Shown: positions 1-7,812 of the stretch, piece by piece
How positions within the stretch are numbered: position 1 is the first letter of the stretch
Layout of the letters: each line of letters begins with the position of its first letter
NCBI GenBank assembly: GCA_050739575.1
Contig: JBOIBN010000050.1
Coordinates: 1-18,149 of the forward strand
From: JBOIBN01 sp050739575
GTDB lineage: Bacteria > Pseudomonadota > Gammaproteobacteria > JAKDMP01
Direction: 5' to 3'
Length of the DNA stretch: 18,149 bases
Notes under the pieces: generated by a model
Told to the model about the DNA's origin: nothing
Seen by the model: the letters and a program-made list of their open reading frames with translations, nothing else
Databases searched by the model: none
Program-made: the position numbers and the translations under genes

Positions 1-908
1 GAGGAATAGGCGACGAGCTTCTTCATGTCCTTCTGCATCATCGCCACCAACCCGATGTAGATGATCGCGACGAGAGACAACCCGATCATCAGCCACTCCA
101 GTCGGAAGCTCGCAAGCGGCGTGATCGGCAGGTTGAAGCGTATGAAGCCGTAGGCGCCCATCTTGAGGAGGATCGCGGCAAGGATAACCGAGCCGCCCGT
201 CGGTGCTTCCACATGCGCATCCGGCAGCCAGGTGTGCACCGGTACCATCGGTACCTTGACCGCGAAGGCGGAAAAGAGGCCGAGGAAAATCAGGATCTGG
301 GCCGTCTCGCCCAGATGCAGGTTATAGAAGCTCAGAATGTCGAAGGTGCCGGTCTTGAGGTAAAGCCAGATGAAGACAACCAGCATGAGCACCGAACCGA
401 GAAAGGTGTAAAGAAAGAACTTCAGCGCGGCATAGATGCGCCGGGGGCCGCCCCAGATGCCGATGATTAAAAACATCGGAATCAGCATGGCTTCCCAAAA
501 CAGATAAAAGAGCACGGCGTTCAACGACGCGAAAGTGCCGTTCATGAATCCGGCCATAAACAGGAAGGCGGCCAGGTACTGCGGGAGCTTGTACTTGATG
601 ATCTTCCAGCCGGCGATGACCACGATCACAGTCATGAAATTGGAAAGCAGGATGAGCGGCATGGAAATGCCGTCCACACCGAGGTAGTAATTGACGTTAT
701 AGGTCTTGATCCACGGCAGCTTCTCCACGAATTGCATCGCCGATGTCGTGGTATCGAAACCGGTGTAGAGCGGCACCGAAAGCGCGAAGGTAAGCACGGC
801 GAATATGAGCGCAATCCAGCGCACGTCCGGCTTGCCGAGGCGCCCGGCAACGAGCACGACCAGCGCGCCCAGAACCGGGACCCAGATAACAAGACTCAGA
901 TACGGCAA
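1..908 (-). CDS. nuoM: NADH-quinone oxidoreductase subunit M (5' part; 3' end outside window)
   Basis: NuoM is one of the three antiporter-like proton-pumping subunits of the complex I membrane arm. The window holds the first 302 codons of roughly 490. I read the start as TTG at 908-906. From there the protein begins (M)PYLSLVIWVPVLGALV, the first transmembrane helix expected of NuoM, and there is no ATG early enough to keep that helix. A strong AGGGGAAG ribosome site lies just upstream. Family hallmarks are visible: the FYLFWEAMLIPMFLIIG helix with Glu139, AFAVKVPMVPVHTWLPDAH with Lys218, and the EAPTGGSVILA segment near 234-244. The reading ends in KKLVAYS at the edge, just before the conserved SHMG region. 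Start codon and frame are my reading; the family assignment is secure. Confidence 0.93.
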   Translation of the reverse strand, partial: MPYLSLVIWVPVLGALVVLVAGRLGKPDVRWIALIFAVLTFALSVPLYTGFDTTTSAMQFVEKLPWIKTYNVNYYLGVDGISMPLILLSNFMTVIVVIAGWKIIKYKLPQYLAAFLFMAGFMNGTFASLNAVLFYLFWEAMLIPMFLIIGIWGGPRRIYAALKFFLYTFLGSVLMLVVFIWLYLKTGTFDILSFYNLHLGETAQILIFLGLFSAFAVKVPMVPVHTWLPDAHVEAPTGGSVILAAILLKMGAYGFIRFNLPITPLASFRLEWLMIGLSLVAIIYIGLVAMMQKDMKKLVAYS

Positions 909-937
909 AGGTCTTCCCCTTTAATCCCCTTTCCCCT
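909..937 (-). promoter_or_regulatory. nuoM ribosome-binding region with three AGGGGA copies
   Basis: Read on the minus strand, the 44-bp nuoL-nuoM spacer contains AGGGGA three times (937-932, 930-925 and 920-915). The copy nearest the gene extends to AGGGGAAG and ends a few bases before the TTG codon, a good Shine-Dalgarno distance. The two farther copies are too distant to serve that TTG directly. The site is why I favour the TTG start of nuoM. Confidence 0.55.
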
Positions 938-952
938 GCATGCGTTCATCTG

Positions 953-2905
953 CTATCTCCAGACCAGCCAGCCGACCATCACCGCGAGCCCGATGATCAT
1001 GACGAAGGCGTAATGGTATAGATATCCCGACTGGAAACGGCGAACAACTCGCGAACCGAGTTCGATAACGCGCGCCGTGCCGTTCACCGCGACGTTGTCT
1101 ATGAGACCGTCATCCACGTAACGCCACAATCCCGTGCCGAGCTTGCGCGCGCCTTCCATCAGCCCGCCAAGCTCGATGTCGTCGAAGAAAAGCTTGTGAT
1201 CAAGCGCGAACCACAGAGGTTTGAGGCGCCGTTGCAAAATCGCCGGCAAACCGGGTTTCCAGATATAGCACACCCAGGCCGTCACAAAACCGATGACAAA
1301 CAACCAGAAAGTCGGCGTTGCGAAACCATTCAGGAACATATTCCAGGCGCCGTGAAACTCCCCCGCGCCCAAGGCGAGCGGGTTGTCGCCGGGCCGGTTG
1401 ACTATCGAGGAGCCGAAGAAATTGCCGTAATCGAGCCACTTGACGGCAATGCCGCCGAGTAATGCCGAAGGAATCGCGAGCAGAATCAGCGGGAAAGTTA
1501 CCACCCAGGGCGACTCCTTGATGTGTTCGCGCAGATGCGCATCCATGCGCGGCTTGCCGTGGAAGGTGAGAAAGATCAGGCGGAAGGTGTAAAGCGTGGT
1601 CACGAACACACCAAGCAACACGCACCAGTACGCATAGGTCGCGCCCGGAGTCGTGCTGACGCGCACGGCATCGATGATCGCATCCTTGGAGAAGAAGCCG
1701 GCAAAACCGGGAACGCCGCACAAGGCGAGCGAGCCGATCAGAAACGTAATATAGGTAATCGGCATGAGTCGCCACAAGCCTCCCATCTTGCGCATGTCCT
1801 GTTCGTGGTGCATCGCGATGATGACCGAGCCCGCACCGAGAAAGAGCAACGCCTTGAAGCAGGCATGCGTCATCAGGTGGAAGATGCCGCCCGCGAAGGC
1901 GCCCGCGCCGAGTGCGGCCGTCATATAGCCGAGTTGGGACATCGTCGAGTAGGCGATCACCTGCTTTATATCGGTCTGCACGATGCCGATCAGGCCCATG
2001 AAGAACGCCCCGCTCGCGCCAGTCACGAGTACCAGCGTCATTGCCGTCGGCGATAGCGAGAACAGCGGCGAACAGCGGGCGACCATGAAGATGCCGGCCG
2101 TCACCATGGTCGCGGCATGGATCAGCGCCGAGATCGGCGTCGGACCTTCCATCGAACCCGGGAGCCAGATCTGAAGTGGAATCTGTGCCGATTTTCCCAT
2201 TGCGCCCACGAAGAGCAGGATGCAGATCAGGGTCGGCGCATCCACATATTGATGCGCCGTGATCCAGATTCCCTTGTGCACGAGCGCCGGCGCCTGGGCG
2301 AAAGCGTCACCGTAATTCAGCGTCCCCGTGAAATACAGGACCGCCGCGATGCCGACAATAAAACCGAAGTCTCCCACGCGGTTGACGATGAAGGCCTTGA
2401 GGCCCGCAAAAATGGCGCTTTCCCGTGTGAACCAGAAGCCGATCAGCAAATACGACACCAGGCCGACCATCTCCCAGCCCATGAAGAGCTGCATGAAGTT
2501 GTTTGCCATGACGAGCAGCAGCATGGAGAAGGTGAACAGTGCGATATAGCCGAAGAAACGCTTGTAGCCTGAGTCGTCTTTCATGTAGCCGACGGTATAG
2601 ACGTGCACGGCAAAAGAGACGAAGGTGACGATCGTCATCATCAGCGCGCTCAGACGATCGACCAGGAATCCGATGTTGAGCGCAAACGGCCCTCCGACTC
2701 CCCAGGTATAGACGACCTGTTCGTAACGGCCGAGCCCGCCCCAGATGCTGAGATAAAGCACATACATCGAGAGGCAGAACGAGATAAAGACGGCAGCGAT
2801 TGCAATCGAGTGCGTTACCCGCCGGTTGAGCTGGTTGTTGCCGAAGAGAATGATCGCCGAGGCGACGAGCGGCGCAAGCAGGATGACGAGAAGGATTGCT
2901 TCCAT
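953..2905 (-). CDS. nuoL: NADH-quinone oxidoreductase subunit L
   Basis: NuoL is the distal antiporter-like subunit of complex I. It pumps protons and carries the long lateral helix that clamps the membrane arm. The 650-residue product has the usual family length, with hydrophobic helices throughout and a final C-terminal helix ending WLVWR. Visible landmarks are LFMGWEMVGLVSYLLIGFW with Glu145, Lys238 in GAMGKSAQIPLQIW, His263 in SALIHAATMVTAG, HACFKALLFLGAGS with Lys351, and GFFSKDAII with Lys407. The ATG follows the nuoK stop after 7 bp, so translation is probably coupled. One oddity is Gly250 in WLPGSMEGPTP, where most relatives I recall carry an acidic residue. The assignment is certain. 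Confidence 0.97.
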   Translation of the reverse strand: MEAILLVILLAPLVASAIILFGNNQLNRRVTHSIAIAAVFISFCLSMYVLYLSIWGGLGRYEQVVYTWGVGGPFALNIGFLVDRLSALMMTIVTFVSFAVHVYTVGYMKDDSGYKRFFGYIALFTFSMLLLVMANNFMQLFMGWEMVGLVSYLLIGFWFTRESAIFAGLKAFIVNRVGDFGFIVGIAAVLYFTGTLNYGDAFAQAPALVHKGIWITAHQYVDAPTLICILLFVGAMGKSAQIPLQIWLPGSMEGPTPISALIHAATMVTAGIFMVARCSPLFSLSPTAMTLVLVTGASGAFFMGLIGIVQTDIKQVIAYSTMSQLGYMTAALGAGAFAGGIFHLMTHACFKALLFLGAGSVIIAMHHEQDMRKMGGLWRLMPITYITFLIGSLALCGVPGFAGFFSKDAIIDAVRVSTTPGATYAYWCVLLGVFVTTLYTFRLIFLTFHGKPRMDAHLREHIKESPWVVTFPLILLAIPSALLGGIAVKWLDYGNFFGSSIVNRPGDNPLALGAGEFHGAWNMFLNGFATPTFWLFVIGFVTAWVCYIWKPGLPAILQRRLKPLWFALDHKLFFDDIELGGLMEGARKLGTGLWRYVDDGLIDNVAVNGTARVIELGSRVVRRFQSGYLYHYAFVMIIGLAVMVGWLVWR

Positions 2906-2912
2906 CTTTGCT

Positions 2913-3218
2913 TCAGCCCTTCAACCGGTTTATTTCTTCGACGTTTATGCTGCGCCGGTTGCGGAACAGCACGACCAGGATCGCAAGTCCCACCGCAGCC
3001 TCGGCGGCAGCGACCGTGAGGATGAAGAACACGAATATCTGGCCATTGATGTCGCCGGAAAACCGCGAAAATGCAACGAAGTTGATGTTTACCGCAAGCA
3101 GCATGAGTTCAATGCACATCAGGAGCAGCACCATGTTCTTGCGGTTGATGAAGATGCCCGCAACGGCGATCGCGAAGGTCACCGCGGCGAGCCCGAGATA
3201 ATAGTAAAGTCCGATCAT
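2913..3218 (-). CDS. nuoK: NADH-quinone oxidoreductase subunit K
   Basis: NuoK is a small three-helix membrane subunit in the proton path between the quinone site and the antiporter-like subunits. At 101 residues it matches the usual family length. The two conserved membrane glutamates are present: Glu37 in LLLMCIELMLLAVN and Glu73 in VAAAEAAVGLAILV. The INRKNMVLLL segment and the positively charged FRNRRSINVEEINRLKG tail are also typical. The start ATG overlaps the nuoJ stop codon by 4 bp in an ATGA arrangement, a normal coupling signal in this operon. Confidence 0.97.
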   Translation of the reverse strand: MIGLYYYLGLAAVTFAIAVAGIFINRKNMVLLLMCIELMLLAVNINFVAFSRFSGDINGQIFVFFILTVAAAEAAVGLAILVVLFRNRRSINVEEINRLKG

Positions 3219-3838
3219 CGCGCTTCGCCTTCCTTGCCCCCCTTGAGATCGACCAGCCGGATGCGTTCACCCGTCGGATGGACGCGCACCTGCCGCGCCG
3301 GATCCTGATGCTTGGTGTTCGGGCGCCAGCGCAGAGTGAGGGCGATTGCCGCGATGATGCCGAGGAGCAGGATGACGGCTGCGATCTCAAAGGCATACAC
3401 GTAGTCGGTGTAAAGCACCTTCCCCAATTCTGCGGTGTTGCTGATCGGACCCGGCGTCGGCTGCAATGGACTTGCGATGCCGAGGAAATGCCCCCAGATG
3501 GCCCAGGCCACTTCGGCGACGATGATACCGGCGATGATAAGCCCGAGCGGTGCATAACGGGTGACGCCCTGGCGCAGCGTCGCGACGTTGATGTCGAGCA
3601 TCATCACCACAAACAGGAAAAGCACCATGACGGCGCCGACGTACACCAGCACCAGGATGATGCCGAGAAATTCTGCGCCCATCTGCACCCACAACACGGC
3701 CGCATTGACGAATGCGAGCACGAGAAACAACGCGGCGTGTACGGGATTGCGCACGGTAATCATGCGCAGGCCTGCGAGCACCAGTCCGCCGGCGAAGAGG
3801 TAAAAGAGGGCTTCGTAGATGATCGCCGCTGGCGACAT
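3215..3838 (-). CDS. nuoJ: NADH-quinone oxidoreductase subunit J
   Basis: NuoJ is a five-helix membrane subunit of complex I beside NuoK, NuoA and NuoH. Its third helix contains the pi-bulge thought to help couple quinone reduction to proton transfer. The product has 207 residues. The diagnostic stretch is GIILVLVYVGAVMVLFLFV at about 59-77, including Tyr66, followed by MMLDIN. The N-terminal VRNPVHAALFLVLAF segment is also typical. The hydrophilic C-terminal tail (about 170-207) is charged and variable, as in relatives. A clear Shine-Dalgarno sequence, AAGGGAG, precedes the ATG in the 22-bp spacer after nuoI. The stop codon overlaps the nuoK start. Confidence 0.96.
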   Translation of the reverse strand: MSPAAIIYEALFYLFAGGLVLAGLRMITVRNPVHAALFLVLAFVNAAVLWVQMGAEFLGIILVLVYVGAVMVLFLFVVMMLDINVATLRQGVTRYAPLGLIIAGIIVAEVAWAIWGHFLGIASPLQPTPGPISNTAELGKVLYTDYVYAFEIAAVILLLGIIAAIALTLRWRPNTKHQDPARQVRVHPTGERIRLVDLKGGKEGEAR

Positions 3839-3860
3839 GTTGCTCCCTTGCCTTAAGGTC

Positions 3861-4358
3861 TTATCTGAACCGGGCGTCCGCCGCCCGTGCGGCGGCGATT
3901 TCGCGCTCGAAGCGGTCTCCCACTGCGAGCAATTTTTCCTTGCTCATGATCTGTTGGCCGCGCTCTTCGAAGTGGAAATCCGTAATGCCGGTCTCCACGA
4001 TCGCGTCCACCGGGCAGGCCTCTTCGCAAAAACCGCAATAGATGCACTTGAAGAGATCTATGTCGTAGCGCGTGGTGCGCCGGGTGCCATCCTCGGGGCG
4101 CATCTCCGAATCAATGGTAATGGCGAGTGCCGGGCACACCGCCTCGCAGAGCTTGCAGGCAATGCAGCGCTCCTCGCCGTTCGCGTAGCGGCGCTGCGCG
4201 TGGAGCCCCCGGTAACGCGGTGATTTCGGCGTATGCTCTTCCGGAAACTGGACGGTGACCTTGCGCTTGAGAAACCAGTGCCACGTCACACCCATGCCCG
4301 CAAAAAGCTCGAGCAGCAGAAAACTTTGCAACCAGTCTCTGATCCTGCGCATGCTCAT
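3861..4358 (-). CDS. nuoI: NADH-quinone oxidoreductase subunit I (two [4Fe-4S] clusters N6a/N6b)
   Basis: NuoI is the TYKY-type ferredoxin subunit that passes electrons through clusters N6a and N6b towards NuoB. The 165-residue protein has two complete ferredoxin motifs. The first is CIACKLCEAVCP, with Cys65, 68, 71 and 75; the second is CIYCGFCEEACP, with Cys105, 108, 111 and 115. An N-terminal amphipathic segment (RDWLQSFLLLELFAGMG) contacts the membrane arm, and the RRTTRYDIDL stretch between the clusters is typical. I chose the ATG at 4358. It follows the nuoH stop by 10 bp and gives the family length, whereas reading further upstream runs back into nuoH with an unrelated extension. ATG at 4352 is an alternative. 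Confidence 0.96.
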   Translation of the reverse strand: MSMRRIRDWLQSFLLLELFAGMGVTWHWFLKRKVTVQFPEEHTPKSPRYRGLHAQRRYANGEERCIACKLCEAVCPALAITIDSEMRPEDGTRRTTRYDIDLFKCIYCGFCEEACPVDAIVETGITDFHFEERGQQIMSKEKLLAVGDRFEREIAAARAADARFR

Positions 4359-4368
4359 ACAACTCGCA

Positions 4369-5421
4369 TCAGGCAAACCACGGATGAACGTGGCCGATGA
4401 TAAAGGCGCCCTCGACAAAAATCCATACCAGCGTTATCGGAATGAAGACCTTCCAGCCGAGACGCATGATCTGGTCGTAACGGTAGCGCGGGAACGTGGC
4501 CCGGAACCACAGATACAGGAACAGCAGAATCGCCATCTTCAGGAACATCCAGAAGGCACTCGGCTGGCCGATCCAGGGAATGCCCTCGAAGGGCGAGAGC
4601 CAGCCGCCGAAGAAGAGCAAAGTCGCGATCGCCGCGATTAACGCCATGTTGGCATATTCGGCGAGAAAGAACACGGCGAAGGCCGTGCCCGAATATTCGA
4701 CGTGGAAACCGGCAACGATTTCCGACTCGCCCTCGGCAACATCGAACGGCAACCGATTGGTCTCCGCGACGCCGGAGATGAAATACACGACCACGAGAGG
4801 CAGCAGCGGAATGAAGTACCAGTGCCAGATCCCGCCGCCCTGATTTTCCACGATGGATGTCAGGTTCAGCGTCTGCGCCGCCATCAGCACGCCGACGACC
4901 GCGAAGCCCATGGCGATTTCGTAGGCGACCATCTGCGCGGCCGAGCGCATCGCGCCGAGAAAGGCATACTTGGAGTTCGATGCCCAACCCGAAAGGATGA
5001 TGCCGTACACGCCGACGGAAGACAGCGCGAGAACCACAAGCAGTCCGGCATTCACATTGGCAACGACGACACCCGGATAAAACGGAATCACCACCCAGAT
5101 GGCGATTGCCGGCATGATCGAAAGGATCGGCGCAATGAAAAAAAGCCAACGATTGGCATTGGTCGGAAGAATCACTTCCTTCATCACCAGCTTGATCACG
5201 TCGGCGAAGGGCTGCAACAGGCCGCGGAATCCGACCCGGTTGGGACCGATCCGCGACTGCATGTAGCCGATCACCTTGCGCTCGAAGTAGGTGAGATAGG
5301 CGACCGTCAGGATCACCGGGATCACGATGGCGACGAGTTCGCCGATGGTGATCAGCAGATACTGCGCCCATCCCGGAACTTCTGACCATACGCCGCCGAC
5401 AAATTGCGTGAACTGATGCAT
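4369..5421 (-). CDS. nuoH: NADH-quinone oxidoreductase subunit H
   Basis: NuoH (the ND1 homologue) joins the hydrophilic and membrane arms and forms much of the quinone chamber and the entry of the E-channel. The product has 350 residues and about eight hydrophobic segments. Conserved landmarks are AYLTYFERKVIGYMQSRIGP at 41-60 (Glu47, Arg48), GLLQPFADVIKL at about 67-78, and the quinone-chamber loop at 219-245, which begins AETNRLPFD and contains the acidic EGESE stretch. FRATFPRYRYDQIMRLGWK near the C-terminus is also typical. I chose the ATG at 5421, which gives MHQFTQF and lies 14 bp after the nuoG stop. The longer reading from 5517 lies inside nuoG and adds 32 unrelated residues. Confidence 0.96.
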   Translation of the reverse strand: MHQFTQFVGGVWSEVPGWAQYLLITIGELVAIVIPVILTVAYLTYFERKVIGYMQSRIGPNRVGFRGLLQPFADVIKLVMKEVILPTNANRWLFFIAPILSIMPAIAIWVVIPFYPGVVVANVNAGLLVVLALSSVGVYGIILSGWASNSKYAFLGAMRSAAQMVAYEIAMGFAVVGVLMAAQTLNLTSIVENQGGGIWHWYFIPLLPLVVVYFISGVAETNRLPFDVAEGESEIVAGFHVEYSGTAFAVFFLAEYANMALIAAIATLLFFGGWLSPFEGIPWIGQPSAFWMFLKMAILLFLYLWFRATFPRYRYDQIMRLGWKVFIPITLVWIFVEGAFIIGHVHPWFA

Positions 5422-5435
5422 ATCCGTTCCCGCGC

Positions 5436-7808
5436 CTACGCCTCGGCCGCCTGCGGCACCGCTGCGAGCCGCACTGTCGACTCCCACAACGGGAATCCCT
5501 GACCGAAAGGCAGCCACACAGTTCCGCGCACGACGCCGGAATCGAATACGAGTTCCGCCTCACATGCTGCTTCGGTGGTGCTGACACGAACACGATCCCC
5601 CGCGTGGAGGCCTTGCGCAGCCCCGTCTTCAGGATGCAGCCGGACGCAGGCACTCGCACGCGCGTCCGTCGTGTCCTGCAGCGGCCCGGCGCGGCGCAGC
5701 AGAGGCTCGCCGGCGTAAGGCCCGACCTCGACCACCGCTCGCAACACCGGCGCTTCGGTCTCGGCGGGCGTCGGCTGCCAATGTCCGGTATAAGGCGCAT
5801 CGTGGTGCGAATGCCCGATTGCCGTCATAACCTCGGCACGCACCTCGGCAAGCGTGGTGAATCCGAACCCGCTCGCCGACGCGAGTTCCGCACCCAGCGC
5901 ACGCAGAATCTTCCAGCCCGGGCGTGCCTCGCCCGCCGGCACTGCAACCGCATCGAAACGCTGAACGTCACCCGCGGCGTTGACATAACTGCCTCCCGTT
6001 TCGCCGAAGGCCGCGAGCGGCAGCACACAGTCCGCGTATTCGCGCATGCCGGGGCTCAGGAACGAAGCGAGCGCAACCGTCCGGGCCGCGCCGAGCGCAC
6101 GTGCCGCGGCGGCACCGTTCCAGCAATCGCGTTCCGGTTCGATACCGATCGTGAGATAGGCCTTCTTGTACGGCCGTTCGATCATCGCGCGGGCATTGAG
6201 CCCGGCGGCAACGGGCACACCTCCCAGGCCGCGGTGCGGTACAGCGCCGGCAAGATAGGCACCGGCGAGATTTGCCCCTTCGCTGAGGTAGCCCACCGGC
6301 GCGTCGCAGAGCGCACCGAGCACAATCGCGAGGCGCCGCAGGTCCGCGAAGGCCGGATGCTGATACGCCAGATGCCCGAGCAGGATGCGCGGCCGTTCGG
6401 CCTCTGCGAGACGCCGCACCATCTCGTCGAGTGCAGGCGCTTCGATCGCGGGAAAACGATCGAGAAAATCGGGCGCTGCATGTCCACCGGCGCCCGCGTA
6501 CTTTCGCGTGAGCGCCGCCAAGGCCGCGACCAGTTGATCCGGATGAACAATATGCTCGACCGCGAGCGGCATCGCAAAGTCGTAGCGGCGCGGATTGAGC
6601 GCCAGCACCGCCGCACCCTGTTGCGCCGCCCGCCGCACCCGATAGCCAAGGATCGGCACTTCCTTGGTCAGATGCGAGCCGACGACGAGAATCGCATCGG
6701 TGCGTTCGAGCGCCGCCACCGAACTTCCCAACGAGGGGAAGCGCGGATCGCCCTCGTCGTCGCGGAAGTCCGCCTGGCGCAGGCGGGCATCAATGCTGTG
6801 GGTACCCAGCCCAAGCATCAGCTTGTGCGCGAGGTACATTTCCTCCAGAGTCGAACCGGGCGCGATCAGCGCACCTATATCTTCGCCGGCTTCCTTGAGC
6901 AATCCGGCTGCAAACGGGAGTGCTTCCTCCCACGCCGCCTCCATCAGTTTGCCGTCGCGGCGCACAAGCGGCCGTTTCACGCGGTCGGGTGCGGCGAGTC
7001 CCGTATGGCTCCAGCGGTCGCGATCGGAAATCCAGCTGTCGTTTATGGAATCGTTCTCGCGCGGCACCGCGCGCAGGAACCGGCCGCGCAGCGAATGACC
7101 GTAAATGTTGGAACCCGCGCAATCGTGGGCGGACACGGTGGCGTGCTGGAGCACTTCCCAGCCGCGCGCCCGCATTTTGAACGGCTTGTCGTTGAGCGCC
7201 CCCACCGGGCAGACGTCAATGATGTTGCCCGAGAGCTCCGAGTCAATGCTGCGCTCGATCCAGGTGCCAATCTTCATGTCCTCGCCACGGCCGGTAGCGC
7301 CCATCTCGTAACGACCGCCGACCTCTTCCAGCACCCGGATGCAGCGCGTGCAATGAATGCAGCGCGTCATCGCCGTATGCACCAGCGGGCCGATTGACTT
7401 GTCCGCGACGACGCGTTTGCGTTCGGTAAAGCGCGAAACCCCGCGTCCATAGCCCCATGAAAGATCCTGCAATTCGCACTCCCCTCCCTGATCGCACACG
7501 GGACAGTCGAGCGGGTGGTTGATAAGCAGGAACTCCATGGTCGCGCGCTGCGCGTCCATTGCGTGCTCGGAGCGGGTGAATACGACCATGCCGTCGCTGA
7601 TCGGCGTCGCACAGGCCGGCATGGGCTTGGGCGCGCCCTCTACCTCGACGAGGCACATGCGGCAGTTGGCGACCACGCGCAAATGCTTGTGATAACAGTA
7701 ACGCGGAATATAAATGCCCGCCTCGTCGGTCGCACGAATGAGCATCTCGCCCTTCGGCGCTTCGAGCGTGCGTCCGTCCACCGTCAATTTGACCCGCTCT
7801 TCGCTCAT
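5436..7808 (-). CDS. nuoG: NADH-quinone oxidoreductase subunit G
   Basis: NuoG is the large 75-kDa-type subunit of the NADH-dehydrogenase arm and relays electrons from NuoF through clusters N1b, N5 and N4. The 790-residue product starts with a plant-type ferredoxin domain: N1b ligands Cys38, 49, 52 and 66. N5 follows with His98, Cys102, 105 and 111, and N4 with Cys150, 153, 156 and 200. Beyond about residue 220 comes a molybdopterin-oxidoreductase-like domain without visible cofactor motifs, as usual for NuoG. The cysteine group for the extra N7 cluster of enteric NuoG is not seen, which fits the shorter length. I chose the ATG at 7808 (MSEERVKLTVDGR), 4 bp after the nuoF stop. Reading upstream adds 58 unrelated residues inside nuoF. 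Confidence 0.96.
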   Translation of the reverse strand: MSEERVKLTVDGRTLEAPKGEMLIRATDEAGIYIPRYCYHKHLRVVANCRMCLVEVEGAPKPMPACATPISDGMVVFTRSEHAMDAQRATMEFLLINHPLDCPVCDQGGECELQDLSWGYGRGVSRFTERKRVVADKSIGPLVHTAMTRCIHCTRCIRVLEEVGGRYEMGATGRGEDMKIGTWIERSIDSELSGNIIDVCPVGALNDKPFKMRARGWEVLQHATVSAHDCAGSNIYGHSLRGRFLRAVPRENDSINDSWISDRDRWSHTGLAAPDRVKRPLVRRDGKLMEAAWEEALPFAAGLLKEAGEDIGALIAPGSTLEEMYLAHKLMLGLGTHSIDARLRQADFRDDEGDPRFPSLGSSVAALERTDAILVVGSHLTKEVPILGYRVRRAAQQGAAVLALNPRRYDFAMPLAVEHIVHPDQLVAALAALTRKYAGAGGHAAPDFLDRFPAIEAPALDEMVRRLAEAERPRILLGHLAYQHPAFADLRRLAIVLGALCDAPVGYLSEGANLAGAYLAGAVPHRGLGGVPVAAGLNARAMIERPYKKAYLTIGIEPERDCWNGAAAARALGAARTVALASFLSPGMREYADCVLPLAAFGETGGSYVNAAGDVQRFDAVAVPAGEARPGWKILRALGAELASASGFGFTTLAEVRAEVMTAIGHSHHDAPYTGHWQPTPAETEAPVLRAVVEVGPYAGEPLLRRAGPLQDTTDARASACVRLHPEDGAAQGLHAGDRVRVSTTEAACEAELVFDSGVVRGTVWLPFGQGFPLWESTVRLAAVPQAAEA

Positions 7809-7812
7809 CGCC

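Noticed and set aside
4355..5800. 481-codon minus-strand frame across nuoH and the end of nuoG
   Set aside because: It is out of frame with both genes, very Arg-rich, and disagrees with two well-conserved families.
5604..7397. 597-codon open frame on the plus strand opposite nuoG
   Set aside because: It lies wholly antisense to a gene with intact cluster ligands. Its translation is Arg/His/Gln-rich with no domain I recognise, as expected for antisense frames in GC-rich DNA.
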